Translations under genes and position numbers: made by a program
Shown: in pieces, positions 16,732 to 25,900 of the stretch
Position numbering within the stretch: position 1 is the first letter of the stretch
Layout: each line of letters begins with the position of its first letter
The notes under the pieces: generated by a model
Told to the model about the DNA's origin: nothing
Database searches by the model: none
The model's input: the letters and a program-made list of their open reading frames with translations, nothing else
Assembly (NCBI GenBank): GCA_025210555.1
Contig: JAOARL010000033.1
Coordinates: 1-64,000 of the forward strand
Reading direction: 5' to 3'
DNA from: Clostridia bacterium
GTDB lineage: Bacteria; Bacillota; Clostridia; Lachnospirales; JAOARL01
Length of the DNA stretch: 64,000 nt

Positions 16732-16765
16732 CAAAAATAACTACTTCAATATGAAGTAGTTATTT
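16732..16765 (-). terminator. Terminator after the 2026-aa protein gene, second copy of a 34-bp repeat
   Basis: This is base-for-base identical to 10974-11007: a 13-bp stem, five-base loop and minus-strand T run. It starts immediately after the stop codon of the large gene. Confidence 0.9.
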
Positions 16766-16767
16766 CT

Positions 16768-19700
16768 TTATTTACTAAGTATTATTAACTTATTCTTACC
16801 TACATTACCTAGTTGATCATACGCCGTTAATGTTATGTTATAGAATCCATTGTTTAGTCCTACTACCTTCTGAATTACACTTTCATTTCCTGCGCTATCT
16901 CCTTTTATTACTCTTGTATTCTCTCCATCTTTACTTATTTCAACTACATATCTTATGTTCTTTGTTACGTTATCTAACATTTCAAGTCTTAAGTTTATCT
17001 CTCCGTTTTGAGCTATATTTATATTGTTAGCTGCACTCACTTTTACTTTTGGTCCTTCCCTATCTAACTTATATAATATTTCCTTAAACTTCTTTCCTTC
17101 TCCAAACTCATTTTTAGACTTAACATATACTGTCTTAAGTTCTGATGGTTCATTATCAAGCGTTACATACTTAACAACTTTATTTCCTGTTACCTTTTCC
17201 CATGGTGACCATCTTACTCCATTTGATGAATATGATATTTCAGTAACATTTTCAACATCTAATTCTAGTTTTACATTTCTTTCTTTTACCAGAATATATC
17301 CTTCAGCTGTTACTATTCCTTCATTTATTGTTCCACCTATATTGGCTCCATCTTGGTCATTTCCACTACTAGTATTCCCATTATTACCTTTATCTATTAT
17401 TACTACATTATTTCCATTTTTCTCTTTACTTACATATCTTATCTCTTTTGAAACATTTCCTACTCCATCATAGACATTTACCTCTATCTTATTTTCCCCA
17501 TCTTTTTCTAGTGGTATTCCTCCATAATATTTAGAGTATTTCCCTATGTGATCTGACTTCCACTTTCCTTCGTCAAAGTCATATCCATATCCATTTCCAT
17601 TTATTATAAACTTAACTCTTAAGTCATTTTTAGATACCATGTTATCTGTTACTACAAGCTTTGCATCAACTTCATCATGAGTTGTTTTTAAATCGCCATA
17701 ATTAACTTCAAATTCATCTATAACTGTTGGCGTATCTTTTTTAATAAAAAGTATTTCATCTATAAGTACTTCTTCTGTCTCTTCAAGATCTAAGTTTCTC
17801 ATCTTATAAGTAACCTTGTAATTAGCCCCTGGTGTAAATCCTTCAAGCTTTACTATTTCTTCATCTGTATAAGTGCTTTCTATCTTATTAGATAAAACAT
17901 CCATATTTTGGGCTATTACCTTAAGCTCTGGTACTGTTTCATTTTTAGAACTTGGCGTTACTCTTATATACATTTCATTCCCAAACACTGAATATATACT
18001 TATATTCTCAGGCTTTTCTGGCATTGTTACAAATTCAAAAGCACTACTATATTCATTTTCATTTAAGTTATTATCTCTCACCTTAACTTTTATGTTATAT
18101 CTTTTGTTAGATAATAAATCTTCAAACTCATGCTCCTGAGTATAAGAACTCTCTATTGCTTTTTCTACATTTAAGAATTTATAATCCTTTACTCCTGACC
18201 CACTATAATTATCTGTCATATATTTATCTGTAGCACTAGCTGATACTATTATGCTTTTAGTATCTTTATCTACTAGGTTAACTGTCCCTTCATTTGCATA
18301 GTCATTATCAAATATAGATGCTACATCTATATGATTAGCTCCGTGCCATACTCCTGCTGATGATGACCCTTCATCATCCAATGAAACTAAATGTATCCAA
18401 GCATAATATGAGTGTTTATTATATACTTCTCCACCATTAGCCTTTACATATAGATCGTTCCATGAAGAATCAATAAAATCTCCACTTCCATCTCTTTTGA
18501 AAATATCAGATGTTCCATCCCAAGCAGCTATTTGTGCTTTAGTAGGGAAAAATCTTAATACATCGCTATCAAATGATAATACATTTCCTAAATTTATAAA
18601 CCTATATCCATATCCATCAAATATGTAAAGTCCATAAGCTTTAGCTCCTGTAACAGTATTCCAGTTAATTCTAACTCTTGTTTTACCAGTGCCTAGCCCT
18701 TTACTAGAATATTCTTCAAGTGTAGTTATAGGTGTTGCCAGCGTATTACCACTTATAGTGCTAGTATATCCTGTATAATTTCCATTGTGTGATTTTGATC
18801 TTATTCTGTAATATTTTACAACTGATGGATTAGGACTTCCCCCTGTATCATCAACTAATCCTGTTTGTGCATATACTTGGTTAGTTCCTGTATAAAGATT
18901 TATCCATCCAGATGTGCCATTATCACTTACCTCAAGTTCATATACTGTTCCTGCTGAATTATAATTATTATTCCAGCTAACATTTATTTTTAAACTTTTA
19001 GCTGTGTTTCCATTAGTTGCCCCAAAGCTAGATGGAACATTTGCATTTGTGTACTGACTTAGGCTTAGACTTCTTACATTAAGTGTATTATCTCTTACTC
19101 TAATATTGTAAGTATACTGAGTATTTGGTGTTAAACTATTAAATGTCTTGCTGTTTCCACTTTGCCATGTAGCTCCACCATCAAAACTATAATCTTTTAT
19201 TCCAGATCCTGTATCACTTGCTGTTACTGTTACAGTTAGGCTTGTGCTAGAATTCACAGTCACTGCTGCACTAGCTACTGGAAGTGAGTCATCAACTGCT
19301 ACTTTAAGTCCTGTATTTCCATATCCATAATTGTTATTAGCATGATCTCTAAAATAATAATAAACACCATTTTCTGGCATCATCTTAAGTCCTTTTAAGG
19401 TAAACTCTGCTTCTTTAATCATGCCTGATTCGTACGTTTCACTTACTCCTGTAAAAGTTGCATATGTACTAGTATCAAACTCTACTATATTAGTTGCATC
19501 ACCTAACCAATTATGATAAGCTCTTACATCTTCTGAACCTGGAAGTTTAATATATGTTCTTATTATTCCAGCTAAATTATCTGCTCCTCTTAATCTTATT
19601 TTAAGTGTTTCGTTTTTCTTTATCCAATATATATTTCCATTTACATATGTAGCTCCACTAATTGAACTTGATATATATGTAGGAAGTGTCTTATCAATTT

Positions 19701-22700
19701 GATATGTTCCACTAGTCATTATCTGAACATTACCCGCATTATCTGTAACTTCAGCTTGAATCTTTCTTAGTCCTTCAGTTTCAAGAGGTATTACGCTATT
19801 TGTATTTCCATTTATATAGCTTCCCCATCCCCTATATGTACTACCATTATCAATACTAGTTCTAAATCTCCATCTATAAACATTAGATCCCCCACTATCA
19901 CTTGGGTTAAACGTAACTGATATATTATTCTTAGTCCATCCGCTACTATTTAGAGTAAAAGTTCCGCTAGGCTTTGTTTTATCTATATTTATTAATCTAT
20001 TTACACTATCACTTATATTCCCAACATTGTCTACTGTTCTTGCAAATATTGTCGTTATTCCTGCTTGACTTATTGTAACTGGGCTAGAATATGTAGTCCA
20101 TGAACCATTGCCTATTTTGTACTCTCTTCTAGCTAATCCTGACAAACTATCACTTCCACCAGTTACAGTAAAGCTAACATTGTTTTTAGTCCATGAACTG
20201 TTTACTGTTATCACTGGACTAGTTGGCTTTGTATTATCCGTTTTAAGATTATACCCTGTATCTTTCCATGTCCTATATGTTCTATTATATGGACTAGTTG
20301 CATCATCCGTTATTGCCATAATGTTGGCTGTTATATTTGAAGCTGTTATAACTTTAAATGTATAAGTAGCCTTAAGTGTACTACCATTATTCACATTGGT
20401 TGTAGATCCTGTAAACCCAACATGTGAATGTGTATTATAATTTGTTCCAGCATTTGTATTGTAATGACCTCTGTAAGGAGAACCAGTTACTCCAGATGTA
20501 TATAAAAACGATCTATACATTCCTGAACCACTATCGACTCCTTGTACCCAAAAACTAAGAGAATCATTTTGTTTAGCCCAGTAATCGCTTCCATTAATAT
20601 ATCTTGCACCTGACACATATCCATATGTCATTACAGGTGGCGTTGTATCTACTCTAAAACTTCTATGGGCAGACCATGGTGATACAGCTCCTTTAGAGTC
20701 CCATGTCATCACCCTAAATTTCCATGCTCCATCAGCTAATAAAGTTGTTGTTTTTGTTTTAGCTGAGCTTGTAACAACGCCTGTATCATATTGTACTGAT
20801 GAAAAATTATTTGTACTACCTTGTACTCTGTATTTAGTTTGAGCATCCCCACTATCTGGATCATTAAAATTCCAATTAATTGCCACTGTATTTACTTTTG
20901 TTTTAGCACCTTCTGCTGGTGCCGTTACTGTTGGTGCCGTTGGTGGCTGATTACTTAAAAGTATTACTCTCTTTGTAGAGTAAAAATTTCCATTCTTATA
21001 AGTATAATAATCCGACAATCCTGAAGTAGCTGCATAAATGTCAGGATGAGTATCACTTACACGCTTAAAACTATCACGTGGAAATGAACCTCCACCAGTT
21101 ATACTACTTCCATTAGAATAATATTTCAATTTATCTGCTAAACTATCTCCACCATAATTCCAAGGCGGATCACTAGTAGTAAATATACTGCTATATGTAC
21201 TATTATACGTTTCACTTAAATGTATATGACCAGCTCTAGTAAATAATATTCTTGTTCGTGTATGCCCTGCACCAGTACTATTAAACATCATTTTTGCACC
21301 TGTGCTAACTGGATACATGCGTTCATTTAACCATATAAATCTAACATAATTACCATATGCACGGTATTCTACACCTCTTACATAACAACCTTTCTGTCCA
21401 TCCCAAAAAGTTCCTGATCCATCATAGTAGTGAAAACCACCACCACCAACTTCATCATCTCTATATTCCCAAGGAGTTCCACTTACGTAAAAGTTAGTTC
21501 CATTCCATCTTATATCAAAAAATACTGTCATATTTGGGTCTGCTGTATCTCCACTATCATATATTTCAAAATATGTATATCTTGTATTATCAGGACTAGC
21601 CCATAATATCTTACTAGTGTCTGAGTAATCATACCAAGTACTGTTTTTATGCTCTATTGTAAAACCATATGATCTTTTATAATTACCATTACTGTCATAT
21701 ACTTCCATCTTGCTTGGATGCACATAATTATCATAATTTTTCTCATATAGAGTTCCATTTATATATTTATGTATTTCTCCATTTGGAGCTAAGAAAAACT
21801 GCTCATTAGACCCCGCTAGAAGTGTTTTATAATTTTTCCCCCCTAAAGATTTTTTAACTTTAACTTTAGTTGGTGTTACATACGAAATACCATAAGGATT
21901 ATAATATATATCTCCTTTATTATCTAGCATAGTAAGTCCTATGTTAAGCATATAAACTTTTTCTATACCTGATGGTGCATTTGTGTGCTCCTGAAACACT
22001 GTGCTAACATTACTACCAGAAGAATACAGTTTATTATCTGTTTTCCATATAACAACTCCACCATGATTCTTACTACTAAACATTCCTTTTACATTAGTTG
22101 CTATTTGCGTAAATGTATTAATTGCAGTTTTATTTCCTGTTCCAAACTCTCCATTTCTATTTTTTCCCTTAGCCCAAAGAGTTCCATCTGCTTTAAGTGC
22201 CAGTATATATTCATAAGTGTTGTAATCATGATGAACTACTGATTCTACGCCACTTATTCCTGATATTTTTTTGAACACATTTGAGTTTCCTACATACGCG
22301 TTTTTACCTGTATGCCACAATGTTCCATCAGTCTTCACTACAACCACACTATTATCTGCAATAGACACTGATTTTACATTACTATTTATCTTAATATAAT
22401 TAGATGTATTTTTATAATCAATGCCTAAGCCAAACTCTCCACTGCTTGAATATCCAATAGCCCATAAAGTATTATCATTCTTATGTAAAAGAGTATATCT
22501 TCTTGCTGAATAAAGTTTTTTCACTCCACTTATACGAGTGTCTAGTTTCATTTTCTTACTTGGATCATCATAGGTACTCCAAACTTTACCGTTTTCATAT
22601 GCAATGACTGTACCAAACGAAGTTTTTGATGCATCTATTGCTTTATCCGTTTTACTTCCCAAATCATCTATTTCTGTAAACTCATCTTTTAATCCATGTT

Positions 22701-22848
22701 TAAAACCATAAATACTTCCATTGTCATCTATAGCATACTGTTCTTCATCATATTTAAACAAAGACCCTGTTACGCTTGTTATTTTTGCATAACTTTTCAT
22801 ATTTAATACTAAAAACATCATTAGTAATCCAACAACTATCTTCTTCAT
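16768..22848 (-). CDS. Giant secreted modular protein: RCC1-like propeller plus FnIII/OmpL47-like modules
   Basis: The 2026-residue protein has a signal peptide (about 1-21). Residues about 30-330 carry RCC1-like repeats (for example ILALKADGTLWAKGKNRNGE), suggesting a beta-propeller. Residues 380-635 are aromatic-rich and unrecognised. From 638 a FnIII-like module (WNFNDPDSGD) is followed by TYGYVSGARY-type and OmpL47-like modules (SWTKNNVSFTVTGG..ARREYKIG, about 876). A FnIII-like YIFDG module lies near 1386. The last 320 residues closely match the end of the 2146-aa neighbour. No LPXTG, SLH or other wall anchor is visible. Adhesion or matrix roles are only inferred. It is monocistronic, with its own promoter and terminator. 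Confidence 0.72.
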   Translation of the reverse strand: MKKIVVGLLMMFLVLNMKSYAKITSVTGSLFKYDEEQYAIDDNGSIYGFKHGLKDEFTEIDDLGSKTDKAIDASKTSFGTVIAYENGKVWSTYDDPSKKMKLDTRISGVKKLYSARRYTLLHKNDNTLWAIGYSSSGEFGLGIDYKNTSNYIKINSNVKSVSIADNSVVVVKTDGTLWHTGKNAYVGNSNVFKKISGISGVESVVHHDYNTYEYILALKADGTLWAKGKNRNGEFGTGNKTAINTFTQIATNVKGMFSSKNHGGVVIWKTDNKLYSSGSNVSTVFQEHTNAPSGIEKVYMLNIGLTMLDNKGDIYYNPYGISYVTPTKVKVKKSLGGKNYKTLLAGSNEQFFLAPNGEIHKYINGTLYEKNYDNYVHPSKMEVYDSNGNYKRSYGFTIEHKNSTWYDYSDTSKILWASPDNTRYTYFEIYDSGDTADPNMTVFFDIRWNGTNFYVSGTPWEYRDDEVGGGGFHYYDGSGTFWDGQKGCYVRGVEYRAYGNYVRFIWLNERMYPVSTGAKMMFNSTGAGHTRTRILFTRAGHIHLSETYNSTYSSIFTTSDPPWNYGGDSLADKLKYYSNGSSITGGGSFPRDSFKRVSDTHPDIYAATSGLSDYYTYKNGNFYSTKRVILLSNQPPTAPTVTAPAEGAKTKVNTVAINWNFNDPDSGDAQTKYRVQGSTNNFSSVQYDTGVVTSSAKTKTTTLLADGAWKFRVMTWDSKGAVSPWSAHRSFRVDTTPPVMTYGYVSGARYINGSDYWAKQNDSLSFWVQGVDSGSGMYRSFLYTSGVTGSPYRGHYNTNAGTNYNTHSHVGFTGSTTNVNNGSTLKATYTFKVITASNITANIMAITDDATSPYNRTYRTWKDTGYNLKTDNTKPTSPVITVNSSWTKNNVSFTVTGGSDSLSGLARREYKIGNGSWTTYSSPVTISQAGITTIFARTVDNVGNISDSVNRLINIDKTKPSGTFTLNSSGWTKNNISVTFNPSDSGGSNVYRWRFRTSIDNGSTYRGWGSYINGNTNSVIPLETEGLRKIQAEVTDNAGNVQIMTSGTYQIDKTLPTYISSSISGATYVNGNIYWIKKNETLKIRLRGADNLAGIIRTYIKLPGSEDVRAYHNWLGDATNIVEFDTSTYATFTGVSETYESGMIKEAEFTLKGLKMMPENGVYYYFRDHANNNYGYGNTGLKVAVDDSLPVASAAVTVNSSTSLTVTVTASDTGSGIKDYSFDGGATWQSGNSKTFNSLTPNTQYTYNIRVRDNTLNVRSLSLSQYTNANVPSSFGATNGNTAKSLKINVSWNNNYNSAGTVYELEVSDNGTSGWINLYTGTNQVYAQTGLVDDTGGSPNPSVVKYYRIRSKSHNGNYTGYTSTISGNTLATPITTLEEYSSKGLGTGKTRVRINWNTVTGAKAYGLYIFDGYGYRFINLGNVLSFDSDVLRFFPTKAQIAAWDGTSDIFKRDGSGDFIDSSWNDLYVKANGGEVYNKHSYYAWIHLVSLDDEGSSSAGVWHGANHIDVASIFDNDYANEGTVNLVDKDTKSIIVSASATDKYMTDNYSGSGVKDYKFLNVEKAIESSYTQEHEFEDLLSNKRYNIKVKVRDNNLNENEYSSAFEFVTMPEKPENISIYSVFGNEMYIRVTPSSKNETVPELKVIAQNMDVLSNKIESTYTDEEIVKLEGFTPGANYKVTYKMRNLDLEETEEVLIDEILFIKKDTPTVIDEFEVNYGDLKTTHDEVDAKLVVTDNMVSKNDLRVKFIINGNGYGYDFDEGKWKSDHIGKYSKYYGGIPLEKDGENKIEVNVYDGVGNVSKEIRYVSKEKNGNNVVIIDKGNNGNTSSGNDQDGANIGGTINEGIVTAEGYILVKERNVKLELDVENVTEISYSSNGVRWSPWEKVTGNKVVKYVTLDNEPSELKTVYVKSKNEFGEGKKFKEILYKLDREGPKVKVSAANNINIAQNGEINLRLEMLDNVTKNIRYVVEISKDGENTRVIKGDSAGNESVIQKVVGLNNGFYNITLTAYDQLGNVGKNKLIILSK
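20620..20950 (-). repeat. FnIII-like module shared by the three large proteins (copy 1)
   Basis: This encodes about 105 residues beginning near PPTAPTVTAPAEG, with core WNFNDPDSGD, KYRVQGSTNNF and a WKFRVMTWD strand, and ending VDTTPP. Clear homologues lie at 27905-28225 and 31915-32220. Confidence 0.8.
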
Positions 22849-22883
22849 ATATCCACTCCTTATTTAATTCTCAATATATTCTC

Positions 22884-22912
22884 ATTTTACTCCTTAAAAT
22901 ACATATTGTCTA
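22884..22912 (-). promoter_or_regulatory. Candidate sigma-A promoter for the 2026-aa protein gene
   Basis: On the minus strand TAGACA (22907-22912) and TAAAAT (22884-22889) are separated by exactly 17 bases, about 35 bases before the start codon and after the terminator of the preceding gene. Confidence 0.5.
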
Positions 22913-22956
22913 CTATATTAGGAGTAAATCAAATTATTAAATTTTTCTAAAGTCAC

Positions 22957-22984
22957 AAAAAAAGAATGCCTATATAGGCATTCT
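22957..22984 (-). terminator. Terminator after the 2146-aa protein gene
   Basis: A perfect eight-bp stem (22963-22970 with 22977-22984) encloses a six-base loop. It is followed on the minus strand by seven T residues, six bases after the stop codon. Confidence 0.9.
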
Positions 22985-22990
22985 CTTAGT

Positions 22991-25900
22991 TTACTTACTC
23001 CAAAGATTCATACTAGCTTTCCCTTCATTTCCAAGCTGGTCTTTTACAACTACTTCTACGCTATAACTTCCAGCTGAGAGTCCACTTATTGGCTCTAAGA
23101 TACTAGTTAACCCTTTTGTTTTTCCTTCTATAACTTTCTCACTACTTTCAGACTTAACTGTTATCTTATATGAAAGGTCTTTACTTACATTATCCTTTGC
23201 TTCAAGTTTTAATGTCACCTTTCCATCTTTTGCTATTCTTATATTATTACTTGTTGTTATATTTACCTCTGGCCCTTCTCTATCTAGTAGGTAGTATATT
23301 ACTTTTATGTCTCCTTCAGCTTTCGCTTCATCTCTTACTCTTACGTACACTGTCTTTACTATTCCTACCTTTTCATCAAGTTCTACATACTTAAGTATTG
23401 TAGAATCTTTTACTTTTTCCCATGGTGACCATACTACTGAGTCTTTTGATACTGCAAACTCATCTCCTGATGAGCTATACTCTATCTTAACTAGTCTTTC
23501 TCTTGTTAAGATTCTTCCATCCTCATCATATAATATATCACTTACTTCTGATCCTGTATCAATAGGTTTCTCTACTATAACAGGCTTACTAGTATTTGTT
23601 TGATATGTTACTAGCTTTGTAAGTCTTGCCTTATTACTTCCCTCATCTACTATAGTTGCAGTTATTCTGTTTTCACCTATTCCATCTAGCTTAAATCCTC
23701 CATAGTATGTTTGGTAGTCCCCAAAGTGGTTTTCTTTCCATACACTTCCATCACTATCATATCCATACTTTCTTCCATTTATATCAAACTGCACTTTAAG
23801 ATCTTTTTCAAATGTTTTATCATCTGATGCTACTAGCTTCATATCTATTTCACTTTGAGTTGTTGTAGCATTACCATAGTTTATTTCAAAGCTATGTATT
23901 ACTGGGTCATTATCATTACTTGTAAACATTATATTATCAAGTACATTCTTTCTCTCTTCATGACCAGCTATATTCTTAACTACTGCATCTACCTTATAAT
24001 TAACAGCTGGCGTTAAGCCTTCTACTGTTATTATCTCTTTATCTGTAAATGCCATTTCTACAGTATCAGATGAATCAGCCTTATTTATACATATTATCTT
24101 AACTTCTGGTCTCACGTTATTTCTATCATCTGTATAAACTCTTACTGCTACCTTATTATCTTCTGTATCTATTACATCTATTTGTGGCACTACTGCATAT
24201 GTTGTTATATTTCTTGTAAGTGAATGAATATTATCTACATTATCTCTTACATATGCTTTTAGTGTATATCTTTTATTAGATTTAAGATCTGCAAAGTTTT
24301 TACTTGTATCACTTCCATAACTTCCTATATCACTTCCAAGATCTACTCTATAATCTTTTACTCCAGATAATGTATCTATAGCGCTTATATCTGCTCTTAT
24401 ATAATCATATCCTTGCTCTGTGCTATCTATACTTAAAACTGGATTTGTCTTATCTATTAGATATACTCCACTTCTTATGATATTTTCATTTCCTGATTTA
24501 TCTACTAGCTTTATCTCTATCATTCTCTTACCATCACTTGGTGATAATGATCCATTATATAATGGAACTGTGAGTCCTGACCAGCTAGTCCATGTACTTC
24601 CCTCATCTAGGCTATGTCTTATCTGGCAGTTAGCTCCTTCTAATCCTGCTGGGCCATTATCAGATGAATCTACCCTAAAGGCTACGTCTACTTTACCCCA
24701 TGTGCCTTGTGAGTTTGGCGTAAAGCTTCCTATAGGTTTTGTTTTGTCTACTACAATGTTACTTGTGTAAGTAACATCATCACTTCCTCCCATCTGGTCA
24801 TCTACTGATACTTTAAATCCTGTATATGTTCCTTCAAGAAGTTCACTTGTATTCCAGCTAAGAGTATAAGCTCCTGCTCCTACTCTTGTAGTAGTTTTCT
24901 CTACTCCTCCTATAGTTCCTTTTATTATCATGTTATCGCTATCTGCATCCACTATAGTACCTGTTATATTAAGTGTTTCATTATCCTTTTTATATACTAA
25001 TGAATCACTAACTGTTATATCTGGTACTATATTATATTTTACCTTCATAAGCTTATCAGCGTATCCTTCTCCACCGTTTGAATCTCTAACTATAAGTCTT
25101 AAGTTTACATCTGTAAGTTCTTCACTATCTCTTCCTCCAAGATAATCTTTTATAGTATCAAGATATGCCTTATCATAATCTATTCTAGCATCAAAGTAAC
25201 CTTCCTGACCTGTACTTACAAATCCTTTTATAAATCTTTCTGCTGTCTTTTTAGTGTTATCTAGTGGTGAGTAGAAGAAGTACTTTCCTATAAGTGTTTC
25301 TCCACTATCATCTATAACTTTTCCACTTATGTCCATATGTGTAAATGGCTTAAGTTTACTAAGTGGCGTATCTTGAGTAACTACTGGCTTATTATTATAT
25401 ACCTTTATAGTTACTGCCTTATTTACTAGACCACCTTTATGGTCTGTAACACTTAAATCTATCTGTACATCTTTTTCATATCTAGTTCCGTTCCATACAA
25501 ACTCATTTATATCAAACTTAGATGTATCTATATCTATTGCTACGCTTCCTTTTCCTACTCCAGATGTTCTGCCCAGCATCACCGCATATACTCCAGCTGA
25601 TAAGCTGTAATCTATAGTGTCAGCTACGTCAACGTCACTTATATTTATATTTAGTTTTCCGGTTTCCCCTTTAAGGTAAGCTGCCTTATCTGTTGACATA
25701 GTTACTACTGGCTCTGAGTTTACATAAGGAGTTAATCCTCCTGCAAAATGTAAGTTACCTGCATTATCAAATATATATACATCTGTATGATAAGCTCCAC
25801 GAATGTTTCCATGATCTGATATATCTACTCTAAATCTATATGTCCCAGATCCCATGTCAGTTCCACGAATTGTTACATTATTATGCCAGTCTGTTGCTAA

